A stretch of 64,000 nt of DNA from Chloroflexota bacterium (GTDB taxonomy: Bacteria; Chloroflexota; Dehalococcoidia; Tepidiformales; Tepidiformaceae): positions 124,001-188,000 of the forward strand of contig JACRBT010000005.1 in the NCBI GenBank assembly GCA_016234445.1, written 5' to 3'. The translations under genes and the position numbers were made by a program. The notes below the pieces were generated by a model. It ran no database searches, was not told the origin of the DNA, and saw nothing but the letters and a program-made list of their open reading frames with translations. Below are positions 25,305 through 35,361 of this stretch, one piece after another. Position 1 is the stretch's first letter. Each line of letters begins with the position of its first letter.

Positions 25305-26291
25305 CTACGGCACCCTCCCGAACCAGCGCATGGTCAACGCCCCGCCCACGATCAGCAAGAGCACCGCGGCGGCCGCCGCCAGCGAGGTCACTTCCATGGG
25401 GTCCCCCTCAACCGTCAGTCGCAGGTCGATGTTGTCGTAGATCTCCACCAGCGTGGCGGCGTCTTCGGCGACGAAGTAGGTCGCGCTCGTGTTCGTCGCG
25501 ATCTCCTGCAGCAGCGGCTCGTTCAGGGCCGTGGCCACGCGAAAGCCGTCGATCTCCACCGTCGCGCCATCCGCGCTGCCAATGCCGATGGTGAAGACCC
25601 GGACCCCCGCGTTGCCCCCAATCTGGGCGGCGATGAGCGGGTCGAACCGCGAGGTGTTCTCGCCGTCGGAGAGCAGGATGATCACGGCCGACCCGAAATA
25701 GCCGATGTCGACAGACTCCAGGTCGCCCTCGAGCGCCGCCTGCTCGAGCAGGATCGGCTTGCCGGAGATCGCACCCAGCGAGGTCATGATCCCTTCCCCG
25801 AGCGACGTGCCTCCTTCCGAGGACAGGCGCTCGACGGCTGCGAGCACGTCTGCCTTCACCGCCGTCGGCTGCTGGACGACGAGCGCGCCGTCGGCGAACG
25901 CAACCACGCCGATCTGGATCGTCGACGGCTGGTTCTCGACGAACCGGGTAGCGGCCTCCTTCGCGGCGGCCATCCGCGACGGCTTCAGGTCGTCCGCCCG
26001 CATGCTGCTTGAGACGTCGAACGCGAGGATGACCGTGCCCTCGCGGTGCGGGAAGCCAGCCACTTCCGGGCGCGCCAGGGCGGCCAGGAGCAGCGCAATC
26101 GCCACGAGGAAGACCCCGGGCGGGACGTGCCTCCGCCACCCCAGGCGCCGCGCCGTACCGGCCTGGGCCAGCCGCATCGTCCCGAGTTCGGCTGCCCGCT
26201 TCTCTCGTCGCTGCAGCAAGAGGACATAGCCCGCGACCAGCACCGGCACCAGCGTCAGCGAGAGCAGCATGATCGGCCACGCGAACGACAT
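25305..26291 (-). CDS. VWA-domain membrane protein (BatA-like)
   Basis: 328 residues. Helix at residues 5-25, a second near residues 57-71, VWA domain with the MIDAS set DVSSS near residue 91, GGTSLGEG near residue 150 and LLSDGENTS near residue 197, then a C-terminal helix (about residues 299-321). It resembles its neighbour along the full length, so the two are likely an old duplication. The start overlaps the DUF58 stop by one base (TGATG). Confidence 0.88.
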   Translation of the reverse strand: MSFAWPIMLLSLTLVPVLVAGYVLLLQRREKRAAELGTMRLAQAGTARRLGWRRHVPPGVFLVAIALLLAALARPEVAGFPHREGTVILAFDVSSSMRADDLKPSRMAAAKEAATRFVENQPSTIQIGVVAFADGALVVQQPTAVKADVLAAVERLSSEGGTSLGEGIMTSLGAISGKPILLEQAALEGDLESVDIGYFGSAVIILLSDGENTSRFDPLIAAQIGGNAGVRVFTIGIGSADGATVEIDGFRVATALNEPLLQEIATNTSATYFVAEDAATLVEIYDNIDLRLTVEGDPMEVTSLAAAAAVLLLIVGGALTMRWFGRVP

Positions 26292-27211
26292 CAGCGGACC
26301 CTCTTCTTTCGCTGCTCCGCCATCCGCACGAGAGCAACGACCAGGTCTTCGTCTGTCGCAATGTCGAACGGGTCGACGCCGGCGTTCATGAACCCGGCCT
26401 TGAGCCGTTCCTCCCTCACCCGGGCCAGTTCCGCGAAGCGGCGCCGAAGCCCCGGGTCGCCCGTGTCGACGAGGAGCTGCTCGCCCGTCTCGGCGTCCTC
26501 CATGACGATGACCCCGGCGTCCGGCAGCTCGACTTCGCGGCGGTCCCAGAGGCGGATGGCGACGAGGTCGTGCTTGCGCGCGAGCAACGTCAACGGCCGT
26601 TCCCAGCCCGGTGCGCTGATGAAGTCGGAGATCAGGAAGATCAGCGAACGCCGCTTGATCGTGTTCAGCCCGGCGAAGATGAGCCCGCTCAGGTCGGTCG
26701 CCGTGCGCGTCGCCGCCGGCGGCCGCAGGAGGTCGTGGGCGAGCCGCAGCACCTGGTTCCGGCCCCCCGCCGGCGGGATCGTCTGTTCCACCTGTCCCGT
26801 GTAGAGGATCGCCCCGACCCGGTTACCCCGGCGGGTAAGGAGCCGTGCCAGCGTCGCCACCACTTCCGTCAGGACAAGCCCCTTTGGCCGCTCTTCCAGG
26901 CCGAAACTCATCGACGGCGAGCGGTCGAGCAGCATCCAGGCCGTGACCTCCCGGTCCTCGACGTACTCCCGCACGTAGGGGCTGTCCATCCGGGCCGTCA
27001 CATTCCAGTCGATGTGCCGGACGTCGTCGTTCGCCTGGTATTCCCGCAGGTCGGCGAAGTCCAGCCCCGCGCCGTAGAACAGCGTGCGGTAGTCGCCCTG
27101 GAAGATGCCGTCGAGCCGGCGGATCACCCGCCACTCGAGCCGGTGCAGGATCCGCTCAGGCGTTGGCTGCAGATCCGAAGGCGGCGGCGGGGGTTGGACG
27201 GATGCTCTCAT
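26291..27211 (-). CDS. DUF58 domain protein
   Basis: 306 residues, soluble. The DUF58 signature is DVRHIDWNVTARMDSPYVREY near residues 62-82, followed by a VWA-like strand VTAWMLLDRSPSMSFG near residues 88-103 and LIFLISDFISA near residue 192. DUF58 proteins always travel with MoxR ATPases. Its start overlaps the end of the moxR gene by 56 nt; no shorter start keeps the conserved region, apart from non-standard codons, so the overlap looks real. Confidence 0.88.
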   Translation of the reverse strand: MRASVQPPPPPSDLQPTPERILHRLEWRVIRRLDGIFQGDYRTLFYGAGLDFADLREYQANDDVRHIDWNVTARMDSPYVREYVEDREVTAWMLLDRSPSMSFGLEERPKGLVLTEVVATLARLLTRRGNRVGAILYTGQVEQTIPPAGGRNQVLRLAHDLLRPPAATRTATDLSGLIFAGLNTIKRRSLIFLISDFISAPGWERPLTLLARKHDLVAIRLWDRREVELPDAGVIVMEDAETGEQLLVDTGDPGLRRRFAELARVREERLKAGFMNAGVDPFDIATDEDLVVALVRMAEQRKKRVR

Positions 27212-28190
27212 TGAGGGAGACCTTTGGAAGTGGGACGGCGGTCAGGATCTTCTTGAGGATGTCGTCGGCGCTCACCTTTTCGGCGAGTGCTTCGTACGAC
27301 AGCACGAGGCGATGGCGGATGACGTCGAGGGCGAGGTCCCGCGCGTCCTGGGGCAGGGCGTACTGGCGGCCACGAATGAGGGCGAGCGCCCGCCCCGCGA
27401 GGATGAGGTTGATGGTGGCCCTCGGGCTTGCCCCGAACGCCAGGTAGCGCCCGAGTTCGCCCAGGCCAACCGATTCCGGGTTGCGCGTCGCCCGGACCAG
27501 TCGCACCGCGTATTCGATGATCGCGGGGTCCACGTAGACGGCGTCCGCGTCTCGCTGCAGCGCGAGGAGCTGGTCCTTGTTGATCACCCGGTGCGTGCTC
27601 TCCAGCGCCCCGGTCATCCGTTCGGCGATGACGAACTCCTCGGTTGCCGAGGGGTAGTCCACGAGCACCTTCAGCATGAAGCGGTCCTGCTGGGCTTCGG
27701 GCAGTTGGTAGGTCCCTTCCGACTCGATCGGGTTCTGGGTCGCCAGGACGAGGAATGGCTCCGCGACCCTGTGCGTCTCCACGCCGATTGTCACCTGCCG
27801 CTCCTGCATGACTTCGAGCAGCGCGCTCTGGACCTTCGCCGGCGCCCGGTTGATCTCGTCGGCGAGCAGCAGGTTGGTGAACACCGGCCCGAGCGACGTC
27901 TGGAACTCGCCCGACCGCTGGTTGTAGATGCGGGTGCCCGTCAGGTCCGCCGGGACGAGGTCGGGGGTGAACTGGACGCGCTTGAAGTCCCCGCCGATGG
28001 AGGCCGCGAGCGTCTTGATCGCGAGCGTCTTGGCGAGCCCCGGGACGCCTTCGACAAGGACATGGCCGCGGGCGAGCAGGGCGACGATCAGCCGCTCCAG
28101 CAATGCGTCCTGGCCGACGATCACCTTCTTGACCTCGTAGAGCACCTGCTCCATTGGGTTGCTGCCGTTCGGCGTTGGCTCGTTGGTCAT
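27156..28190 (-). CDS. MoxR-family AAA+ ATPase
   Basis: 344 residues. Walker A in LVEGVPGLAKTLAIKTLA near residues 47-64 (G-x-x-G-x-A-K-T, the MoxR form), Walker B LLLADEINRAP near residues 108-118, sensor 1 in LATQNPIESEGTY near residues 149-161 and GASPRATINLILAGRALALIRGR near residue 269. MoxR proteins act as chaperones with VWA partners, as with the two VWA genes here. Start ATG 28190 is 13 bp after the protease stop; further upstream Met codons lie within the protease gene. Ends inside the DUF58 gene. Confidence 0.92.
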   Translation of the reverse strand: MTNEPTPNGSNPMEQVLYEVKKVIVGQDALLERLIVALLARGHVLVEGVPGLAKTLAIKTLAASIGGDFKRVQFTPDLVPADLTGTRIYNQRSGEFQTSLGPVFTNLLLADEINRAPAKVQSALLEVMQERQVTIGVETHRVAEPFLVLATQNPIESEGTYQLPEAQQDRFMLKVLVDYPSATEEFVIAERMTGALESTHRVINKDQLLALQRDADAVYVDPAIIEYAVRLVRATRNPESVGLGELGRYLAFGASPRATINLILAGRALALIRGRQYALPQDARDLALDVIRHRLVLSYEALAEKVSADDILKKILTAVPLPKVSLNESIRPTPAAAFGSAANA

Positions 28191-28203
28191 CTGAATCCCC
28201 TGG

Positions 28204-29043
28204 CTATCGTGGTGGTCCGCCGCCCGCACCACCCGCCGCCCCAATCGGGACCGCGAAGCCAATGCCGGTGAAGGAGTCGTTGTTCGAAGGGTTGGCGAGG
28301 GCGGTGACAATGCCGATCACCTGCCCCGCCCGGTTGAGGAGCGGCCCGCCCGAGTTCCCCGGGTTGACCGCGGCGTCGAACTGGATCAGGCCTTCGAGCA
28401 CCCCGCTGCCATCCTGCATGGGCAGCTTGCGGTTGAGCCCCGAGATGACGCCGGCGCTCATCGACGCCACCAGGCCCAGCGGGTTCCCGACCGCGAACGC
28501 CTCGTCGCCAACGTGCACCCCACCGGAACCGCCAAGCACCGCCGGGACGATGATCTCCGGCGTGCCGTCGGGCATGAGCACCGCGATGTCGTTCTCGGGC
28601 TCCGCGGTCGCGATCTGGGCCGTGGCTTGCGTCCCATCGGCGAAGATCACGCGAATGATGGTCGCGCCCGAGACCACGTGGTAGGCCGTGAGGATCGACC
28701 CGTCCTGGTTGATGACGACCCCCGTCCCCACCCCATGGCTGGCGCCGCCGTCCGCGGTGCCTTCGGTCTGGATGTAGACCAGCGACGGGAGGATCGCCTG
28801 GTAGACCAGGGCGGAGACTGCTGGCCGATCGAGGGCCTTCGCGACCGCTGTCGAGACGGCGGGCCCCACGTCGATCCTGGTCGTCGCCGTGGTCCCACCG
28901 TCGAGTGCCGTGAAGAGGTAGAGCGCGGCGAGGGTCACGGCCAGGCCGAGGACGGGCGCGATGGCGCGCCGCCAGCGGGCAGCCGGCCGCCGCCGCCCCG
29001 GCTCCTCAGCCGCGGAGCTGTTGGTGTCACCCGGTTCCTGCAT
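28204..29043 (-). CDS. Membrane-anchored S1C (trypsin/DegP-like) serine protease without PDZ
   Basis: 279 residues. A Pro/Arg-rich cytoplasmic start, a membrane helix near residues 31-48 and a trypsin-like domain. The triad is visible as His in TAYHVVSG (about residue 119), Asp in ENDIAVL (about residue 149) and Ser in NPGNSGGPL (about residue 232). The protein stops soon after FTGIGFAVPIG with a Gly/Pro tail, so no PDZ domain exists, unlike full HtrA. First gene of the minus-strand run into MoxR, DUF58 and VWA genes, suggesting an envelope-quality role. Start chosen at ATG 29043. Confidence 0.85.
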   Translation of the reverse strand: MQEPGDTNSSAAEEPGRRRPAARWRRAIAPVLGLAVTLAALYLFTALDGGTTATTRIDVGPAVSTAVAKALDRPAVSALVYQAILPSLVYIQTEGTADGGASHGVGTGVVINQDGSILTAYHVVSGATIIRVIFADGTQATAQIATAEPENDIAVLMPDGTPEIIVPAVLGGSGGVHVGDEAFAVGNPLGLVASMSAGVISGLNRKLPMQDGSGVLEGLIQFDAAVNPGNSGGPLLNRAGQVIGIVTALANPSNNDSFTGIGFAVPIGAAGGAGGGPPR

Positions 29044-29231
29044 CAATGCCCGCCCACTGAGCGATTCTGACACGCCGGGGGCAGTCCACGCGCGAACACC
29101 CCGCACCCGGCGCCCTCCCCCGCTAACCGGAGGTTTACTTTCCGCAGCCACCCGGCGACACCCGTCCCGGGCCGTTGGGGTCCGCAAGCGGGAACGAACG
29201 GCCGTGTGACTCCGCCCCGCCATTTGCCACC

Positions 29232-31007
29232 ATGGATGGCGAGATGCGAACCGACTGGCCGCCGATCGTCAAGGATCCCCGCGAGTGGACGGTTGCCCCG
29301 AACCTCGTCAGCTACGACGCGGCCCGGGCGGCGTTCTCCTGGGAGGCAGCCCGGGCCGAACTGGATGGACTTCCCGGCGGCGCCCTCAACATCGCTCACG
29401 AGGCCGTCGGCCGCCACGCCCGGGGACCCCTCCGCGACCGCACCGCCATCCTCTGGCTGGGCAAGTCGGGCGAGCGCCGGGAGATCAGCTACCACGAACT
29501 GGACGACCTCAGCAGCCGCTTCGCGAACGTGCTGGCGGGACTTGGCGTCGAGCGGGGTGAACGCGTCTTCGCGCTGGCCGGGCGGATCCCGGAGCTCTAT
29601 GCCGCCGCCCTCGGGACCCTGAAGTACGGCGCGGTCTTCTGCCCGATGTTCTCCGCGTTTGGCCCCGAGCCGATCCGTCAGCGGCTGGGCATCGGCGATG
29701 GGAGGGTGCTCGTCACCACCGGCACGCTCTACGAACGGAAGGTCGCCGGGATCCGGGATTCGTTGCCGGGGCTCCGCCACGTCCTCACGGTGAACGGCGA
29801 GGGCGTCGACTCTCCGGCCGGGACGCTCGACTTCGGCCAGGCCATGGCGGCCGCCCCCGCTGGGTTCGAAACCGCGCACACCCGGCCGGAAGACATGGCG
29901 CTCCTCCATTTCACCAGCGGGACGACGGGCAAACCGAAGGGCGCCGTCCACGTCCACGAGGCCGTGGTTGCCCACCACATCACCGGCAAGCTGGCCCTCG
30001 ACTTCCACGACGGCGACGTCTTCTGGTGCACGGCCGACCCCGGCTGGGTCACCGGAACCTCCTACGGCATCATCTCGCCGCTCACGAACGGGATAACGAT
30101 GGTTGTCGACGAAGCCGAGTTCGACGCCGACCGCTGGTACGGCATCATCCAGCGCGAACGCGTGACCGTCTGGTACACGGCCCCGACCGCGGTCCGGATG
30201 CTGATGAAAGTCGGCGACGAGGCCGTCCGCGACTACGACCTCTCCAGCGTCCGCTTCATGTCGAGCGTGGGCGAACCACTGAACCCCGAAGCCGTCGACT
30301 GGGGGAGGCGCGTCCTCCGGCTCGCGATTCACGACAACTGGTGGCAGACGGAGACCGGCGGGATCATGCTCGCGAACTTCCGGTCGATGGACATCCGCCC
30401 GGGTTCGATGGGCAAGCCGCTGCCGGGGGTGGACGCCGCGATTGTCGCGCGCGACCCCGGCGCCGGGGTGGTCGAGGTCACGGACGCTGACGTGGAGGGC
30501 GAACTCGCCCTGCGGCCGGGGTGGCCCTCGATGTTCCGCGCCTATCTGGGCGAAGACGAACGCTACCGCAAGTGCTTCGCCGGCGGCTGGTACCTCACCG
30601 GCGACCTCGCCCGCCGCGACGCCGCCGGCTACTACTGGTTCGTCGGCCGCGGCGATGACGTTATCAAGTCGGCCGGCCACCTTGTCGGGCCGTTCGAGGT
30701 GGAAAGCAGCCTGATGGAGCACCCGGCGGTGGCGGAGGCGGGGGTCATCGGCAAGCCGGACCCGGTGGCCGGTGAGGTCGTCAAGGCGTTCGTTTCGCTG
30801 AAGTCGGGGTTCGAAGCGACCGAACCCCTCCGGAAAGAGTTGCTGGGGTTCGCCCGGCAGCGCCTCGGCCCGGCCGTCGCCCCAAGGGAGATTGACTTCC
30901 TTGATACGCTGCCTCGTACGCGAAGCGGCAAGATCATGCGACGGCTGCTCAAGGCTCGCGAACTCGGCCTGCCCGAAGGCGACACCTCAACCCTGGAGAC
31001 GACGTGA
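29232..31007 (+). CDS. acsA: Acetate-CoA ligase, AcsA-like (AMP-forming)
   Basis: 591 residues, ANL superfamily. ATP loop [21 protein letters not shown] near residues 232-252, [16 protein letters not shown] near residues 265-280, which is typical for AcsA, hinge region [26 protein letters not shown] near residues 467-492, and the acylatable Lys in [12 protein letters not shown] near residue 563. It makes acetyl-CoA (or a related short acyl-CoA) from acid, ATP and CoA. First gene of a tightly overlapping operon with 2-oxoacid dehydrogenase genes; its stop overlaps the E1alpha start (GTGA/TGATG). No Shine-Dalgarno is obvious at the ATG. Confidence 0.87.
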   Translation: MDGEMRTDWPPIVKDPREWTVAPNLVSYDAARAAFSWEAARAELDGLPGGALNIAHEAVGRHARGPLRDRTAILWLGKSGERREISYHELDDLSSRFANVLAGLGVERGERVFALAGRIPELYAAALGTLKYGAVFCPMFSAFGPEPIRQRLGIGDGRVLVTTGTLYERKVAGIRDSLPGLRHVLTVNGEGVDSPAGTLDFGQAMAAAPAGFETAHTRPEDMALLHFTSGTTGKPKGAVHVHEAVVAHHITGKLALDFHDGDVFWCTADPGWVTGTSYGIISPLTNGITMVVDEAEFDADRWYGIIQRERVTVWYTAPTAVRMLMKVGDEAVRDYDLSSVRFMSSVGEPLNPEAVDWGRRVLRLAIHDNWWQTETGGIMLANFRSMDIRPGSMGKPLPGVDAAIVARDPGAGVVEVTDADVEGELALRPGWPSMFRAYLGEDERYRKCFAGGWYLTGDLARRDAAGYYWFVGRGDDVIKSAGHLVGPFEVESSLMEHPAVAEAGVIGKPDPVAGEVVKAFVSLKSGFEATEPLRKELLGFARQRLGPAVAPREIDFLDTLPRTRSGKIMRRLLKARELGLPEGDTSTLETT

Positions 31008-31999
31008 TGGCCGCTAAGCGAACAGTCGATGCCGCCGCCACCCACGGCCTGGCGCTCTACCGCGAGATGCTGCGGGTCCGGCGCTTCGAAGAGAAGTGTG
31101 CCGAACTCTACAGCGCCGCGAAGATTCGCGGCTTCCTCCACCTCTACATCGGCGAGGAGGCGGTCGCCGTCGGGGTGATGCAGGCCCTTCGCCCGGAAGA
31201 TGCGATCGTCGCCACCTACCGCGAGCATGGCCATGCGCTCGCCCGCGGCGTCGCGATGGGCCCGCTCATGGCCGAGATGTATGGCAAGGTCACCGGCTGC
31301 AGTCGCGGGCGCGGGGGCTCCATGCACGTCTTCGATGCGGCCGCCCGGCTCGTCGGCGGCAACGCAATCGTCGGCGGCGGGCTGCCGCTCGCGGTGGGGA
31401 TGGCCCTTGCCGACAAGCTCCGCGGCCTCGACCGGGTGACCGCCTGTTTCTTCGGCGAAGGCGCGGTGGCGGAAGGCGAATTCCACGAGTCGATGAACCT
31501 TGCGGCCCTCTGGGACCTCCCCGTCCTCTTCTGCTGCGAAAACAACCTCTATGCGATGGGGACGGCGCTGGGCCGGTCCGAGTCGGAGATAGACCTCTGC
31601 CTGAAGGCGAGCAGCTACGAAGTCCCCGCCTGGCCCGTGGACGGTATGGACGTCGTCGCCGTCGAGGACGCCGCTCGCCGCGCCGTGACGACGGTGTTGG
31701 GGGGCGGTGGGCCCATCTTCCTCGAGCTTCGGACCTACCGCTTCCGCCCGCATTCGATGTACGACCCGGAACTCTACCGGGAGAAGGCGGAGGTGGAGGA
31801 GTGGAAGCTCCGCGACCCCATCCCTGCCCTGGCCGCCCGCCTCCGGGAAGGGGGCGCGCTTCCCGACGCCGTGGCCGAGGCGATGGAAACGGAGATCGCG
31901 AAGGAGATCGAGGACGCCGTCGCGTTCGCCGAGGCCAGCGATTGGGAGTCGGTCGACGAGCTTGAGCGGTTCGTCTACGCGGAGGAGGCAGCGCCATGA
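31004..31999 (+). CDS. pdhA: 2-oxoacid (pyruvate/acetoin) dehydrogenase E1 alpha subunit
   Basis: 331 residues. Thiamine diphosphate enzyme of the E1 alpha/beta type. [18 protein letters not shown] near residue 18, [17 protein letters not shown] near residue 45, [10 protein letters not shown] near residue 102, and the ThDP motif [32 protein letters not shown] near residues 149-180. Pyruvate and acetoin dehydrogenases are hard to tell apart by eye; a branched-chain substrate is less likely. Start GTG 31004 or ATG 31007, both touching the acs stop. Confidence 0.9.
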   Translation: MMAAKRTVDAAATHGLALYREMLRVRRFEEKCAELYSAAKIRGFLHLYIGEEAVAVGVMQALRPEDAIVATYREHGHALARGVAMGPLMAEMYGKVTGCSRGRGGSMHVFDAAARLVGGNAIVGGGLPLAVGMALADKLRGLDRVTACFFGEGAVAEGEFHESMNLAALWDLPVLFCCENNLYAMGTALGRSESEIDLCLKASSYEVPAWPVDGMDVVAVEDAARRAVTTVLGGGGPIFLELRTYRFRPHSMYDPELYREKAEVEEWKLRDPIPALAARLREGGALPDAVAEAMETEIAKEIEDAVAFAEASDWESVDELERFVYAEEAAP

Positions 32000-32991
32000 G
32001 CGGCGACCCGGCACCGATGACCTACCGCGAGGCGATGCGCCAGGCGATCCGCGAGGCCTTGCTTCGCGATGAGCGCGTGTTCTTGATGGGGGAAGACGTT
32101 GGCCGCTACGGCGGCTGCTACGCCGTGAGCAAGGGACTCCTGGACGAGTTCGGCCCGGCCCGGATCCGGGACACGCCCCTCTCGGAGTCCGCGTTCGTGG
32201 GCGCCGGGATCGGCGCCGCCGTCAACGGGATGCGGCCGATCGTCGAGATCATGACCGTCAACTTCAGCCTGCTCGCCCTCGACCAGATCCTGAACAATGC
32301 CGCGACGCTCCTCCACATGTCCGGCGGCCAGTTCCCGGTGCCTCTCGTCATCCGGATGGCGACAGGGGCGGGGCGGCAGGTGGCGGCGCAGCACTCGCAC
32401 AGCCTCGAAGGCTGGTACGCCCACATTCCGGGGATCAAGATCCTCGCCCCCGCCACGGTCGAGGACGCCCGCTGCATGCTCTGGCCCGCGCTGGAGGACC
32501 CGAACCCCGTCCTGATCTTCGAACACGCCCTCCTCTACAACAGCGAAGGCGAAGCGCCCGCGGAGGGACACACCGTCGATATCTCACGCGCCCGCCTGCG
32601 CCGTGAAGGCCGCGACGTCAGCCTCTTCGCCTACGGCGGCACGCTCGCCAAGACCCTTCAGGCGGCGGAAGCGCTGGCGACTGATGGCATCGAGGCCGAA
32701 GTCGTGGACCTCCGCGTACTCCGGCCCCTGGACACCGCGGCCATCCTTGCCTCCGTCGCGAAAACGCGGCGGGCTGTCGTCGTCGACGAGGGCTGGCGGA
32801 GCGGCGGCATCTCCGCCGAGATCAGCGCCCGGATCACGGAGGGCTGCTTCTACGAACTCGACGCGCCGGTGGCCCGCGTCTGCACCCGGGAGGTCCCGAT
32901 CCCCTATCCCAAGCACCTCGAAGACGCGGCCCTGCCCCAGGTCCCGGCCATCATCGCCGCCGCGCGGGAAGTGGTGGGGAATCGTGGCTGA
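31996..32991 (+). CDS. pdhB: 2-oxoacid dehydrogenase E1 beta subunit
   Basis: 331 residues. [33 protein letters not shown] at the start, [20 protein letters not shown] near residue 67, [18 protein letters not shown] near residue 134 and the C-terminal transketolase part [23 protein letters not shown] near residues 236-258. It pairs with E1 alpha. Starts at an ATGA overlap and ends 8 nt inside the E2 gene, so translation of E1 and E2 is coupled. Confidence 0.92.
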   Translation: MSGDPAPMTYREAMRQAIREALLRDERVFLMGEDVGRYGGCYAVSKGLLDEFGPARIRDTPLSESAFVGAGIGAAVNGMRPIVEIMTVNFSLLALDQILNNAATLLHMSGGQFPVPLVIRMATGAGRQVAAQHSHSLEGWYAHIPGIKILAPATVEDARCMLWPALEDPNPVLIFEHALLYNSEGEAPAEGHTVDISRARLRREGRDVSLFAYGGTLAKTLQAAEALATDGIEAEVVDLRVLRPLDTAAILASVAKTRRAVVVDEGWRSGGISAEISARITEGCFYELDAPVARVCTREVPIPYPKHLEDAALPQVPAIIAAAREVVGNRG

Positions 32992-34342
32992 ATTCCGGAT
33001 GCCTGCCCTCGGCGCCGACATGGAGGCCGGCACCCTCCTCCGCTGGCTGGTGAAGCCGGGGGACGCGGTGAAGCGCGGCGACATCGTCGCGGAGGTTGAA
33101 ACCGACAAGGCGGACGTCGAGGTGGAGATCTTCGATACCGGCACTGTCGTTGCGTTGCTCGTGGGCGAAGGCGAAAAAGTGCCCGTCGGGACGCCGCTGG
33201 CAACGCTCGGACCGGCGGGCGCCCCCGCCGCGGCGGACACGGTCAGCCCAGTTCCGCCTCCGCCGGTAGCCGCGATTCATCGCGCCCCGCCCCCGGCCGC
33301 GGCTCCACCGGCCCCCGCGCCATTCCGTCGCGGCGGGAGGGTGACCCCCACTGCCCGGCTCCTGGCCGAGCGGCTCGGTCTCGACATCGCCGGGATCACG
33401 GGCAGTGGCATCGACGGGGCAGTGACGAAAGCGGACATTGAACGCGCGGCCCAAGCCCCACGCGGGCCGGTCACCGCCGAGCCGGCGCGGCTGCGTTCCT
33501 CACCGGCGGCGCGGCGCCGAGCGCAGGACCTCGGACTCGCACTCGCCTCGCTGCCGGGCACCGGCCCGGGCGGCGCCGTCACCCTCGCAGACGTTGAGCG
33601 CGCCGCTGCGGCGCCCCAGCCTCCGCGGAAGACGGAGGCCCCGCCGCCGCCAGTGCCACGGGCGCCCGGTCCCGACAGGATTCTTGCCCGCCGCCGCGCG
33701 ATCGCCGCTGCCATGTCCCGTTCGAACCGCGAGATCCCCCACTACTACCTCGGCACCCGGGTCGACATGACCAACGCCCTGGCCTGGCTCGAACGCACCA
33801 ACCAGGACCGCCCGCCGCAATCGCGGCTGCTCTACGCGGCGCTCCTCCTCAAGGCAACCGCGCTCGCCGTCCGCGAGGTCCCGGAGATGAACGGCTACTG
33901 GGCGGACGACGCCTTCCAGCCGTCGGAGGCGGTCCACCTGGGGATGGCCATCTCGCTCCGCGAAGGCGGCCTCGTCGCCCCGGCGATCCATGACGCCAAC
34001 AGGCTCCCGCTTGAGGACCTCATGGCGGCACTCCGCGACCTGGTCACCCGGGCGCGGGCCGGGTCGCTCCGCAGCTCCGAACTGGCTGACCCGACGATCA
34101 CCGTGACGAACCTTGGCGAACAGGGGGTCGAGACCGTCTTCCCGGTGATCTTCGCTCCCCAGGTCGCGATCGTCGGGTTCGGGAAAATCACCCGCGAACC
34201 GTGGGCGGTGGGCGATCTTGTCGGCTTGCGGCCGATCATCCGCGCCTCCCTGGCGGCCGACCACCGCGCCAGCGACGGCCATCGCGGCGGCCTCTACCTC
34301 AACGCCATCGGACGCCTGCTCCAGGAACCGGAGAAACTATGA
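32984..34342 (+). CDS. pdhC: Dihydrolipoyl acyltransferase E2 with two E3-binding domains
   Basis: 452 residues from GTG 32984. Lipoyl domain at residues 3-75 with the lipoylated Lys at 42 (E-T-D-K-A). A Pro/Ala linker follows. Then come two peripheral subunit-binding domains, about residues 118-156 ([15 protein letters not shown]...[16 protein letters not shown]) and about residues 169-206 ([15 protein letters not shown]...[16 protein letters not shown]). Then a second linker and the catalytic domain with the H-x-x-x-D-G motif near residue 427. Most bacterial E2 proteins have a single binding domain. No E3 gene is in the window. Confidence 0.92.
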   Translation: MAEFRMPALGADMEAGTLLRWLVKPGDAVKRGDIVAEVETDKADVEVEIFDTGTVVALLVGEGEKVPVGTPLATLGPAGAPAAADTVSPVPPPPVAAIHRAPPPAAAPPAPAPFRRGGRVTPTARLLAERLGLDIAGITGSGIDGAVTKADIERAAQAPRGPVTAEPARLRSSPAARRRAQDLGLALASLPGTGPGGAVTLADVERAAAAPQPPRKTEAPPPPVPRAPGPDRILARRRAIAAAMSRSNREIPHYYLGTRVDMTNALAWLERTNQDRPPQSRLLYAALLLKATALAVREVPEMNGYWADDAFQPSEAVHLGMAISLREGGLVAPAIHDANRLPLEDLMAALRDLVTRARAGSLRSSELADPTITVTNLGEQGVETVFPVIFAPQVAIVGFGKITREPWAVGDLVGLRPIIRASLAADHRASDGHRGGLYLNAIGRLLQEPEKL

Positions 34343-34593
34343 ACCAGGAAGCATTGCGAACCGCAATTCTCGATTCCCTCCGCGAGATCGCTCCGCAGGC
34401 CGACTACGGCCGCCTCGGCGACGCCGACGACATTCGCGACAGCCTCGACCTGGACTCGATGGACATCCTCAATTTCGTCATCGCCCTCCACGCGCGGACG
34501 GGGATCGACGTCCCCGAGCGCGACTATTCGAAGCTGGGAACTATGGCGAAGGCGCTCGCCTACCTCTCAGCCCCGGCGGGCGGGAGCGGCTGA
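34339..34593 (+). CDS. Acyl carrier protein
   Basis: 84 residues, acidic helical bundle. The phosphopantetheine Ser is S40 in DLDSMDILNFVIAL, the standard D-S-M/L context, and helix 3 follows with TGIDVPERDYSKLGTMAKALAYL. Starts at an ATGA overlap with the E2 gene, so it is made together with the dehydrogenase. No ketosynthase or other fatty-acid synthesis gene is nearby, so it may be a dedicated acyl acceptor or donor for this complex; that is inference. Confidence 0.87.
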   Translation: MNQEALRTAILDSLREIAPQADYGRLGDADDIRDSLDLDSMDILNFVIALHARTGIDVPERDYSKLGTMAKALAYLSAPAGGSG

Positions 34594-34788
34594 CGCTGGA
34601 GAGCGTGGTGGCTTTGATGCGACTTCATCAACTGTGCCCGGGGTTTGAATCACTTCATAAGAAATGCGTATGTTTCAGGGTTTTCCCTGGTGCCGCCGTA
34701 ACAAAGCGGCCGCGGATGGTGTCTACTTGGTGTCAACCGTTCGTCCACCTGTCGAGGGGGTGGGCAGTAGCGGAGGCGGGGTGACGAT
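34594..34788 (+). promoter_or_regulatory. Upstream region of the sigma factor / Tad locus
   Basis: 195 bp, AT-richer than the genes around it. It holds a small hairpin CAGGG-TTTT-CCCTG (34676-34689) and a second weak one (GCCGC/GCGGC, 34692-34710). GGAGGCGGGG precedes the sigma factor ATG. A promoter must be here, but I cannot choose a -35/-10 pair with confidence. Confidence 0.35.
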
Positions 34789-35361
34789 ATGAGCACAGCT
34801 GCTGTTGCGCGGAGCCTGGCGCGTCAGCCTCTGGAAGCGGCGCCGATCCGAGACCAACAATGGTTCGCGGGCGTGTACGAGCGCACGGTGCGGCCGGTGT
34901 ACCGCTATGCGATCGCCCTGGTACACGATGAAGGGGAGGCGGAAGACGTGACGGCGGAGGTCTACCTCAGGGCGTGGCGAATGCGCCATTCCTACAGGGG
35001 CAACGGGAGCGAGACTTCGTGGCTGCTCAGCATCGCCCATAACGTTGCGGTGTCGTCGCTCCGTGGCAACAGTGTCGCCGCTCGAACGACGCCGTTCGTC
35101 CTGGAGCACGGCGACGCTTCCACTGAGGACCCGGCCGAGATCGCCGACCGCGGTCCCGGCAACGAACGGCTGGCCGACGCGCTCCACCATCTCACCGGTG
35201 AGCAGCGCCAGGTCATCTTTCTGAGGTTCTTCGAAGGTCTTTCGCACGACGAAGTTGCCCATCGCCTGGCGATGAATCCCAACGCGGTGCGGGCCGTCCA
35301 GTTCCGGGCGCTGCACCGGCTGCGGCGCTTGATGGAGGCTACCAATGCTTCGACGGCATGA
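34789..35361 (+). CDS. ECF-type RNA polymerase sigma factor
   Basis: 190 residues. Region 2 runs from about residue 25 (FAGVYERTVRPVYRYAIALVHDEGEAEDVTAEVYLRAWR) to residue 83, and region 4 is near residues 136-183 (LTGEQRQVIFLRFFEGLSHDEVAHRLAMNPNAVRAVQFRALHRLRRLM). Regions 1 and 3 are absent, as in ECF sigma factors. It heads the Tad pilus locus on the same strand and probably controls it or itself. The next ORF overlaps its end by 17 nt. Confidence 0.92.
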   Translation: MSTAAVARSLARQPLEAAPIRDQQWFAGVYERTVRPVYRYAIALVHDEGEAEDVTAEVYLRAWRMRHSYRGNGSETSWLLSIAHNVAVSSLRGNSVAARTTPFVLEHGDASTEDPAEIADRGPGNERLADALHHLTGEQRQVIFLRFFEGLSHDEVAHRLAMNPNAVRAVQFRALHRLRRLMEATNASTA

